Assembly: GCA_003133425.1 (NCBI GenBank)
Contig: PKXI01000193.1
Coordinates: 1 to 5,236, forward strand
Direction of reading: 5' to 3'
Length of the DNA stretch: 5,236 bases
Source: Acidobacteriaceae bacterium
GTDB taxonomy: Bacteria; Acidobacteriota; Terriglobia; Terriglobales; Acidobacteriaceae
Each line of letters begins with the position of its first letter. Position 1 is the stretch's first letter. Positions 1 to 5,236 of the stretch are shown in pieces. A program made the position numbers and the translations under genes. The notes below the pieces were generated by a model. That model searched no databases, was not told the DNA's origin, and was given only the letters and a program-made list of their open reading frames with translations.

Positions 1-690
1 CCAGTCCTCGACCCGACCGGCCAGTGTCCGGGATTTCCCGAGAGCTTGACTTCATCAGGGTCGGTTTACGGCAAACCGTCTCGCAGTCGTTGTTAAACAT
101 TCCGTCATGCCTTTGGCGGGGATGATGCATGCAGCCCATATACCACCGCTCGGCAATCTCTGAACTCCCACAGTCGATCCTGGTTAAGGAAAACCGGTGC
201 TGCAATGGACTGCCTGTAGGATTGGCGGCGCGTCTGGGACGGTCCTGCAGGCGCCCAGAGGCTCCCAGGCGAGGAGAAGGCCACTTAATCTGGAATCTGG
301 TCCAACTCACCGGATGGGAGTACCCGGTATTGACGGCCACCGGGAAACCCGGTAACGGAACCGGAAGCCGGTCATGTTCATCTGGTCTGGATTTCAGCCC
401 CGTCTGGCACGAGCGCCAATCTCTGGCAACCCCTTATACCACTCCGCGTTGATTGGTAGGCCCCGTTCACAGTGAACGCAGCGTCTGAAGCGCCTCACTC
501 CAACGGAACCGTCTGCATGAAGCGAAACACAGAGATTTGCAAAGACAGCCGCCTGCCAGGGAACGAACTCGGCTTTTATCGGCACGCCTTTCTTAACCTC
601 CGGCCGGAGTCGTCCGCGTACAAGCGCGCTGTCTGGGACCACCAGCAAGCCCCAACAATCCTGACATGTGACGCCCGAATCCCTTTTTTG
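1..690. other. Stretch without a recognisable gene
   Basis: I see no convincing gene in this stretch. The longest open frame on the plus strand (129-452) has no ribosome binding site and an arginine- and glycine-rich translation without any family motif. A minus-strand frame at 394-648 also lacks recognisable motifs. The sequence contains several CCGG-rich hairpins (339-372). If the polymerase relic at 691-982 was once a full gene, its body should have lain here. I could not find polymerase motifs A or B, so most of that gene appears to be deleted, replaced or diverged beyond recognition. Confidence 0.5.
339..372. repeat. Two adjacent CCGG-rich hairpins
   Basis: Two perfect short inverted repeats sit 6 bases apart. 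The first is ACCGGGAAACCCGGT at 339-353, with a 6-bp stem and a 3-base loop. The second is ACCGGAAGCCGGT at 360-372, with a 5-bp stem and a 3-base loop. A further ACCCGGT lies just upstream at about 332-338. There is no T-run after either hairpin, so they do not look like intrinsic terminators. They could be a REP-like element or part of a structured RNA. The symmetry is directly visible, but any function is unknown. Confidence 0.4.
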
Positions 691-982
691 ATGCTCAAGT
701 ATGTAGCGCGTGAAGTGGGCCTCGTTATCAGTCTGTTGCCCCGTTCACGACGCCGTGCTGATTGAGGCCCCGGTTGGCGACATCGAACACGCGGTCGCGG
801 AAGCTCGCTCCTCAATGGATGCCGCCTCGGCGTTATTACTTGGCGGGTACGTCCTCCGCAACGAATACGAGACCTATCGGTACCCGGAGAGGTTTGCCGA
901 TCCAGATGGAGAACCGACTTGGAAGCTGGTTTCGAAGATCGCAGGCTCGCTCCGGGATGGTGGTATTCAGATTGCCGCATAG
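691..982 (+). pseudogene. C-terminal relic of a family A (PolA-like) DNA polymerase
   Basis: The segment translates to the end of the palm domain of a bacterial family A DNA polymerase. The key match is VHDAVLIEA, the motif C region in which the HD pair contains a catalytic, metal-binding aspartate. It is followed by a helix rich in Ala and Glu, then YRYPERFADPDGEPTWKLV. That stretch resembles the C-terminal RYPERYMD...MW ending I know from PolA-like polymerases annotated on mobile or accessory DNA. Motif C lies in frame with 710-982, whereas the residues before it (MLKYVAREVGLVI) are in the frame starting at 691. Removing one base near 730 joins them as GLVIVCCPVHDAVLIEAP. There is no polymerase body upstream, no exonuclease domain and no credible start, so this is a truncated and frameshifted remnant. 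The family assignment is from memory of motifs, not from an alignment. Confidence 0.6.
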
Positions 983-1133
983 TGGTGATCGACAAGGTCA
1001 CTGACGGTTTTCTGAAGTAGTCAGTACCCGACGCCACGGCGAGCTGCGCCTGAGACTGAATTTCGCCGACGCAGCGCAACGCATTTTTCGCGTTTCACTC
1101 ATTCCTTTGGTTCGCTCGTTTTTTGGGTTCGTT

Positions 1134-2106
1134 TCAAGCCACCGAGGGCATGGTTTTGGCGGTGCTGACCTGGTTCAGCTTTTCAATTGAGGCCGCATCC
1201 AGCCTCAACTCAGCCGCTGCGGCCAGGTCCGCCACGTGCTTCTCGCTGGTTGCGCTGGCGATCGGCGCGGTCACGCCGGGCTGCGCCAGCAGCCATGCCA
1301 GCGCCACCCGAGCCGGGGTTGGACCCAGCAGCCTTGGCTACCTCGTCCAGCGCCGCCACCACGCTGAAGCCCCAGTCGTCCAGGTATTTCTTAACCGTGC
1401 CCCCGCGTGCCGCCTTCTCCGCGTCCTGCGGACTGCGGTATTTTCCCGTGAGGAACCCCGCCGCTAGCGAGAAGTATGGGATCACGCCAACTTTGTACTC
1501 GGTCACCACCGGCAGCAGGTCGGTTTCAAACGGCTCCCGCTCCACCATGTTGTAGTGCGGCTGCAGGGAAACGTAGCTGGCCAAGCCGTTTTTCCGGCTC
1601 GTATCTAGAGCCTCCTTCAGCCGCGCTCCGCCGTAGTTGGACGCGCCGACAAAACGCACCTTACCCTGCTTCACAAGTGCGCTGAAGGCCGCCAGCGTCT
1701 CTTCAAGCGGCGTCTCCTTATCGTCCTGATGCGCCTGGTAAAGATCGATCGTGTCAGTCTGCAGACGCTGCAGCGAGGCTTCCAGGGCTTGCCGAATGTA
1801 GTCGGCTTTCAGACCCTTTTTGCCGTCGCCCAGATCCATGCCCACCTTGGTCGCCAGGATCACGTCCTTGCGCTTGCCGGACTGGGCAAGCCACTTCCCA
1901 AGTATCGTCTCCGATTCGCCGCCCGTGTGCCCCGGCGCCCAGCGCGAGTACACATCCGCCGTGTCAATGAAGCGCAGGCCCGAGTCAAACGCCGCATCCA
2001 GCACCCGGAACGAGGCCGGCTCGTCCAGCGTCCAGCCGAAGACATTTCCACCAAGACAGATCGCCGGAACATCCGGCCCCGCATTTCCCAGCTTGCGCGT
2101 TTTCAT
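1134..2106 (-). CDS. Aldo/keto reductase, frameshifted after codon 262
   Basis: This encodes a cytoplasmic NAD(P)H-dependent aldo/keto reductase with a TIM-barrel fold, which reduces aldehydes and ketones; the substrate is unknown. The expected catalytic tetrad is visible as Asp48, Tyr53 (in FIDTADVYSRW), Lys87 (LATKVG) and His126 (LYQAHQDD). GGESETILGKWL, VRFVGASNYG and QPHYNMVER are further family hallmarks. The sequence looks closest to the AKR9C-like group. The ATG at 2106 is chosen because GAGGAG lies 8 bases upstream; a TTG at 2112 would sit too close to it. The frame breaks after Gly261-Ser262. Dropping one base at 1320 restores TPARVALAWLLAQPGVTAPI and a normal C-terminal tail ending PSVA, giving 323 residues and a TGA at 1134-1136. 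Without correction, the frame runs into an Arg/Gly-rich tail ending at 1210. It lies 95 bases downstream of the acidic-protein gene on the same strand, so the two may be co-transcribed. Confidence 0.9.
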
Positions 2107-2155
2107 TTGCAATTCTCCTCATCGTATGGGATGCGCCGGCGCGGCGAAGAACCAC

Positions 2156-2176
2156 GGCTTATTGATAGGGCTTATT
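2156..2176 (-). promoter_or_regulatory. Direct repeat upstream of the reductase gene
   Basis: On the minus strand, AATAAGCC occurs twice with starts 13 bases apart (2176-2169 and 2163-2156), about 50 bases before the reductase start. Two identical 8-mers on a similar helical face could be an activator or repressor site for the reductase. They could also be chance. No clear -35/-10 pair is visible nearby. Confidence 0.2.
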
Positions 2177-2201
2177 CGCAGTTGGTCTGGCGGCAGGAGC
2201 C

Positions 2202-2744
2202 TCAGGCACCGGTCTGTCCCTGATGCTCCGGGTCATCCTCTTCCAGATCCTCGTCGAGCGGCGGGTCAATGTTGCCTTCCACAATCGCGTCCGAATCATC
2301 GCCCGCCTCCGGATGCGGGCGGTGCCGCAGCAGCACCGCACTCGTGTCGTCGCGGCCCGGCGCCACGCTCTCCCCGCCGCGACCATCCACCATAGGCCCC
2401 ACCTCAGTGAACGCGGCGATCTGCTCTTCGGCCACGTCGTCGTCCACTCTGCCCGAGCCGTCGCGGCCGCCGAACGGATCGCCGTCCTGCACCAGATCCA
2501 CCTTCAGCGCATCCAGCTCTTCTTCGGTGCTGGCGTCGAGCGCGTCAAACTGCCGCCCTAGCTTGCCTTCGACGACCGGCGGCTCCTCGTCAGCGCCGCC
2601 GGTGATCGCCTCCAGACGATCAAGCCGATCCGCGGTGGCCACATCGTCACTATCCAGCTCCGTCTGCCCGTTGCCATACACTGAGCTCTCGCTCAGATCC
2701 ACGTCTACACTGCTGCCACTGTTCTTATCGCCATGCTTCGCCAT
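2202..2744 (-). CDS. Hypothetical strongly acidic, probably disordered protein
   Basis: I do not recognise the family. The 180-residue product contains 30 Asp and 19 Glu (27 percent) against about 13 Lys plus Arg. It has no Cys or Trp, no signal peptide and no membrane segment. The N-terminus is Ser/Asp-rich (residues 8-35). Residues 62-90 could form a helical stretch (FDALDASTEEELDALKVDL). The C-terminus is very acidic (PPLDEDLEEDDPEH). This points to a soluble, largely disordered protein. The ATG at 2744 has AAAGGA with a 6-base spacer, a good ribosome binding site. A long plus-strand frame overlaps it, but its Ser/Pro-rich translation is what the antisense of Asp/Glu-rich coding DNA would give. 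The gene lies between the small acidic-protein gene and the reductase gene, all on the minus strand. Confidence 0.7.
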   Translation of the reverse strand: MAKHGDKNSGSSVDVDLSESSVYGNGQTELDSDDVATADRLDRLEAITGGADEEPPVVEGKLGRQFDALDASTEEELDALKVDLVQDGDPFGGRDGSGRVDDDVAEEQIAAFTEVGPMVDGRGGESVAPGRDDTSAVLLRHRPHPEAGDDSDAIVEGNIDPPLDEDLEEDDPEHQGQTGA

Positions 2745-2773
2745 CTTGTGTCCTTTCGCGCCCTGCTTTAATC

Positions 2774-2803
2774 CGCCAACTGCAATCTGCCCTACTCCAA
2801 TCT
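2774..2803 (-). repeat. Imperfect 15-base tandem repeat upstream of the acidic-protein gene
   Basis: On the minus strand, AGATTGGAGTAGGGC (2803-2789) is followed directly by AGATTGCAGTTGGCG (2788-2774), with 11 of 15 positions matching. It ends 29 bases before the ATG at 2744, where promoter or operator elements would be expected. I could not place a convincing promoter around it, so a regulatory role is only a guess. Confidence 0.25.
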
Positions 2804-3021
2804 CTGATGCGCAAACGCTTCAAGCGGACCTGCGCCCATGCCGATTGCAGGTGATCCCCCCCTGTTCCTCCGGGTACTTGCATTGGGCCGGTTCACAGTC
2901 TTCCCGCCGCCCGATTTGTCCCGACTAACGGAAGCGTTGAGCCTCATGGGGGACTTGGCATTGCCTTGCTGTGAGCTCGACAACCGAGAGCTTCTCGCTC
3001 GCGACCTCGCACTCAATGGCC

Positions 3022-3195
3022 TTAGTTGGCTTTCAATGGCTCATTGTCTGGAATGTCGTCGTCTTGATCCGGTTCGTCTTCCGGTGGCTCCCCGCTGTCA
3101 GGGTCTTCGATTGGCTCGTTATAGTCCGGTTCTTCAAAACCCGGATCGGGTACTTTCTCTGGATCATTGGCTGGCGGGTACGGGGATGCGGCCAT
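3022..3195 (-). CDS. Small proline- and acid-rich hypothetical protein (57 aa)
   Basis: This is a short gene whose product family I do not recognise. The ATG at 3195 is preceded by AGGAG with a 6-base spacer, and the frame ends at TAA (3022-3024). Of 57 residues, 14 are Pro, 11 Asp and 9 Glu; there are only two Lys and no Arg or Cys. Pro-acid units recur along the chain (for example PDPGFEEPDYNEP and EPPEDEPDQDDDIPDNEP), giving a loose repeat of one Pro every three to five residues. Such a chain should be extended, soluble and disordered. It sits upstream of the 180-residue acidic protein on the same strand, with a 277-base gap. The good ribosome binding site and strongly non-random composition support a real gene, but the function is unknown. 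Confidence 0.65.
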   Translation of the reverse strand: MAASPYPPANDPEKVPDPGFEEPDYNEPIEDPDSGEPPEDEPDQDDDIPDNEPLKAN

Positions 3196-3267
3196 GTTTC
3201 TCTCCTGCCAAGTCTGATGCGAAGAGCCTTATCAGGGCCGTACAAAAGCGGGAAATAACGTCGAGGT

Positions 3268-3287
3268 GATCCGGCGTTGGCCGGGTC
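3268..3287. other. GC-rich hairpin upstream of the small acidic-protein gene
   Basis: GATCCGGC at 3268-3275 pairs with GCCGGGTC at 3280-3287 (8 bp, one G-T wobble on the plus strand) around a GTTG loop. It lies about 75 bases upstream of the minus-strand start at 3195. No T-run follows on either strand, so it is not a classical terminator. A leader structure or protein-binding site is possible. Confidence 0.3.
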
Positions 3288-3680
3288 GATCCGCTATTTC
3301 ATCATGCTTGAGCAACTGCCACAGACCCTCGGGCACCTTGGGCTAGAAACACGGAGGCAGTCCGAGGAAAGGTATTGCTTGAGCCGAACGTATTCCCGAA
3401 CGGGAAACACGACCGTGTCGCATGTCACGTCACCTATGGACGAGAGTACAGGGCGCGTCGCGCCTGCCGTCGCCCAACCTGGTAAACCAGTGGATTGTCG
3501 AGCCAGCTTTGGTTAATGGGTTGAAGCTTCAAGGCGTTTTTTCGGAAGGAAGTCAGTCCGGTCTAAGGTACAAGCGCCTTGAGTTGGGGACTCAGTTCGG
3601 AGGGGCGTCAACCAGCCGCCAGGTTCCCTGCTCCGACAGACCGGTACCCGCCGGCCAATAGCGAGCGGCGCCTTTGAAGT

Positions 3681-3695
3681 TGGACAAATTGTCCA
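3681..3695. promoter_or_regulatory. Perfect 7-bp inverted repeat, operator-like
   Basis: TGGACAAATTGTCCA is a 7-1-7 perfect inverted repeat with an AT-rich centre, a common shape for dimeric repressor sites. No gene starts close by: the nearest plus-strand start is about 500 bases downstream. It may therefore be an isolated palindrome or belong to an unrecognised small gene. Confidence 0.25.
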
Positions 3696-4093
3696 GTACC
3701 CCGCGGAGTACCCTGGAATCCCGAGAATTAGCGACATACTGTTGACGGCTGAGTTCCTGATGATTGCATCCTGATAAATCACCGCCATGCATTCTTCATT
3801 TTGGCTTCAACGAAGCGCCTAAACTTCCGGGGCGAGAGCGCCGTAAGGTACGCCACATTCGTCGACCGGGACCTATGCGGACTGTCAAGATCAAGCTCAC
3901 GATTGAAGGTCTAGTGGGGGAACCTATCTGTCGTCCTTCATCCGACGTCGCTCGCTGTGCCGACTGATACCAAGATATCGATCGATACCATCGTCCGATA
4001 GCTTTGCAACCGCGCTTCTGCCGTAATAAGAAATCCGAAGCAATCGGAAAGACGCAACCCCGCGCTTTATCAAGGCATCCTAGCAAGCAACCC

Positions 4094-4160
4094 GTGGCGG
4101 TTCAAGGCGTGTACGGGACAACGGAATCCTTAAACACTTCATCGATGAGTTTTCCGCCAC
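4094..4160 (+). promoter_or_regulatory. Inverted GTGGCGG/CCGCCAC pair upstream of the Rieske gene
   Basis: GTGGCGG at 4094-4100 is the exact reverse complement of CCGCCAC at 4154-4160. Each arm is followed within a few bases by AGGCGTG (4105-4111 and 4161-4167). The pair brackets the 5' region, ending about 37 bases before the ATG at 4198. It could form the base of a leader stem or two binding half-sites. The match is short enough to be chance. Confidence 0.2.
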
Positions 4161-4197
4161 AGGCGTGACTTCGTCGTGAGCACCGAACAGGAGCAGC

Positions 4198-5118
4198 ATG
4201 GAAAACCAAGATGCTGGCGCAAACGAGGGGATGGCGGCCGAACTCAACGGCGACGTGTCGAAACCGGCACCACAACCTTCAGTCGACGAAAAACTCCAGA
4301 AGATCCTTGATAAAGCTCTGTATGCCGATGGACGGCCCGAGGCACAGAGGCTCAGGAATTTCCTGAACGGTACCTGGCTGGGCGAGCCATTACACGCCGC
4401 ACTGACAGACCTGCCCGTCGGGGCATGGACCGCCGCGATGGTATTCGACCTCCTGGATTTGATCCTCGACCGGAGGGAGTTCGCCTCAGCCGCGGATGCT
4501 TCCATCGGCATCGGACTGGCGGGAGCAGCAGGCGCCGCGGTAACCGGCATCACGGACTGGTCCGATGTGGATCCTCCAGCCCGCCGTCTCGGATTGGTTC
4601 ATGGGCTATTGAACCTTGGCGGTACTGCGTTATTCGCTACGTCTCTGGTGTTGCGAAGCAAGAAGTGCCGTAGAAGCGGCCGCATTGTCAGTGCGCTCGG
4701 CTACGCAGTGATGAGTTATGCGGCACATCTCGGCGGCAAACTGGTCTACGAACACCGAGTAGGGGTTGATCGCACCGATGGCCAGGTCCTTCCGGACAAC
4801 TTCGTCGCCGTCTTGCCGGAATCTCAGCTAGTCGAGGACAAACCAACCCGGGCGATGGTTCAGGGCGTACCCATTCTTCTGGTCCGTCGCGCAGGCCGTC
4901 TCTTTGCCATGGCCGACACGTGCTCTCACTTTGGCGGCCCGCTTTCGGAGGGTACGCTCGTGAGTAATTGCATTGTGTGTCCCTATCACGCTTCCCAGTT
5001 TGACCTTGAAGATGGCCATGTCGTTAACGGACCAGCCGTGCACCCACAGCCATGCCTCGAAGTCCGCACTCGCGGTGGACAGATCGAAATACGTAAGGCC
5101 TCCATCCCTAATCCATGA
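4198..5118 (+). CDS. DUF2231 membrane domain fused to a Rieske [2Fe-2S] domain
   Basis: This intact 306-residue membrane protein probably carries electrons through a C-terminal Rieske cluster. The polar residues 1-55 are followed by a DUF2231 domain (about 57-190) starting LNGTWLGEPLHAALTDLPVG. Likely helices lie at about 70-90, 103-119, 131-152 and 163-180, and the domain closes with the typical GGKLVYEHRVGV. The Rieske domain covers about 200-300. Its cluster ligands are Cys242, His244, Cys261 and His264 (C-x-H-x16-C-x2-H, from CSHFGG to CPYHAS). It lacks the extra disulfide cysteines of bc1-type Rieske proteins, so it resembles the lower-potential ferredoxin type of ring-hydroxylating oxygenases. 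With four helices and no signal peptide, both ends and the cluster should lie on the same side, presumably the cytoplasm. The ATG at 4198 has AGGAG with a 4-base spacer. No oxygenase or reductase partner is visible nearby. Confidence 0.92.
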   Translation: MENQDAGANEGMAAELNGDVSKPAPQPSVDEKLQKILDKALYADGRPEAQRLRNFLNGTWLGEPLHAALTDLPVGAWTAAMVFDLLDLILDRREFASAADASIGIGLAGAAGAAVTGITDWSDVDPPARRLGLVHGLLNLGGTALFATSLVLRSKKCRRSGRIVSALGYAVMSYAAHLGGKLVYEHRVGVDRTDGQVLPDNFVAVLPESQLVEDKPTRAMVQGVPILLVRRAGRLFAMADTCSHFGGPLSEGTLVSNCIVCPYHASQFDLEDGHVVNGPAVHPQPCLEVRTRGGQIEIRKASIPNP

Positions 5119-5236
5119 CCTGCAGCCCGCGCCCCCGAGGCTGGAGATTGACAGCAGAAGCCACAACTCCTTCTTCTCGGCGGATGCGAAATCCGCCAAG
5201 GCACTCACCGACGCCGATTACTCCTCGAAAGTCGGC
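5115..5236 (+). other. Possible start of a further gene, cut by the window end
   Basis: An ATG at 5115 overlaps the Rieske stop codon (ATGA), a layout typical of translational coupling. Its own frame stays open but gives an Arg/Pro/Thr-rich, unnatural-looking translation. The frame one base earlier reads more like a protein (RLEIDSRSHNSFFSADAK, then SAKALTDADYSSKVG) and is open to the window end, but lacks a good start. Adding one C to the five-C run at 5131-5135 would join the ATG to that better frame. The family is not recognised. This could be a real downstream gene with an indel or simply non-coding DNA. Confidence 0.25.

Larger units (their letters stand above)
3196..4197. other. Long intergenic stretch between divergent genes
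   Basis: About 1 kb separates the small acidic-protein gene (minus strand) from the Rieske gene (plus strand). The frames present are short (up to about 95 residues), lack good ribosome binding sites and show no family motifs. The stretch contains several short symmetries: a hairpin at 3268-3287, adjacent palindromes at 3393-3418, TGGACAAATTGTCCA at 3681-3695 and TATCGATCGATA at 3976-3987. No tRNA, CRISPR array or transposase was seen. Promoters for both flanking genes should lie at its ends, but I could not assign -35/-10 boxes with confidence. Confidence 0.5.

Noticed and set aside
1..690. Group II intron or other ribozyme suggested by the CCGG-rich structure
   Set aside because: No domain V-like sequence and no maturase or reverse transcriptase frame could be found.
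576..1079. 167-residue minus-strand frame
   Set aside because: It is Arg/Ser-rich, lacks motifs and lies opposite the polymerase relic, whose plus-strand motifs are recognisable.
1078..1094. AACGC...GCGTT hairpin after the reductase as a terminator
   Set aside because: The stem is only 5 bp and no T-run follows on the minus strand.
1729..2395. Two overlapping plus-strand frames of 164 and 191 residues
   Set aside because: They are antisense to the aldo/keto reductase and the acidic-protein gene. They have no motifs and are Arg- or Pro-rich.
2269..2928. 219-residue plus-strand frame opposite the acidic-protein gene
   Set aside because: Its translation is almost entirely Ser, Pro, Arg and Cys, the expected antisense of Asp/Glu-rich codons. 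The minus-strand gene has a good ribosome binding site.
2838..3269. 143-residue plus-strand frame
   Set aside because: It lies antisense to the small acidic-protein gene, has no ribosome binding site and shows no family motif.
3742..3770. TTGACG followed by TGCATC at 17 bases as a plus-strand promoter
   Set aside because: The -10 match is poor and no gene start follows within several hundred bases.
3592..3792. 66-residue minus-strand frame in the long intergenic stretch
   Set aside because: The translation is not obviously unnatural, but there is no proper ribosome binding site, no recognisable family and a competing overlapping frame. It was left out as unsupported.
4828..5208. 126-residue minus-strand frame
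   Set aside because: It lies opposite the Rieske domain, whose ligand motif is unambiguous on the plus strand.

Overview
The window looks like chromosomal DNA from a moderately GC-rich, free-living bacterium. Ribosome binding sites are of the GGAG/AAGGA type. Gene density is low, with long non-coding stretches. The mix of an aldo/keto reductase, very acidic small proteins and a DUF2231-Rieske fusion would suit a soil bacterium such as a member of Acidobacteriota, but no marker gene here settles the taxonomy.

Layout from left to right. Positions 1-690 hold no gene I recognise, only GC-rich hairpin repeats near 339-372. Positions 691-982 on the plus strand carry the broken C-terminal end of a family A (PolA-like) DNA polymerase, with one frameshift and no upstream body. 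On the minus strand, reading from right to left, come three genes: a 57-residue proline/acid-rich protein (3195-3022), a 180-residue strongly acidic protein (2744-2202) and an aldo/keto reductase (2106-1134). The reductase has a single extra base after codon 262 that breaks its last fifth. Positions 3196-4197 are about 1 kb with no convincing gene but several short palindromes. On the plus strand, 4198-5118 encodes an intact 306-residue protein with a four-helix DUF2231 membrane domain followed by a Rieske [2Fe-2S] domain. After it, a possible partial reading frame runs off the window end.

Only two genes have functions that can be read from sequence: the reductase (NADPH-dependent carbonyl reduction) and the membrane Rieske protein (electron transfer). 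They are divergent, about 2 kb apart, and nothing shows that they act together. The two acidic proteins are adjacent on the same strand, are predicted to be disordered and have unknown roles. Three places (about 730, 1320 and 5131) look like single-base indels. Either the region is decaying or the sequence contains indel errors. I do not see a complete novel system here. The most interesting points are the Rieske-membrane fusion with histidines in or beside its helices, the polymerase relic and the pair of acidic proteins.
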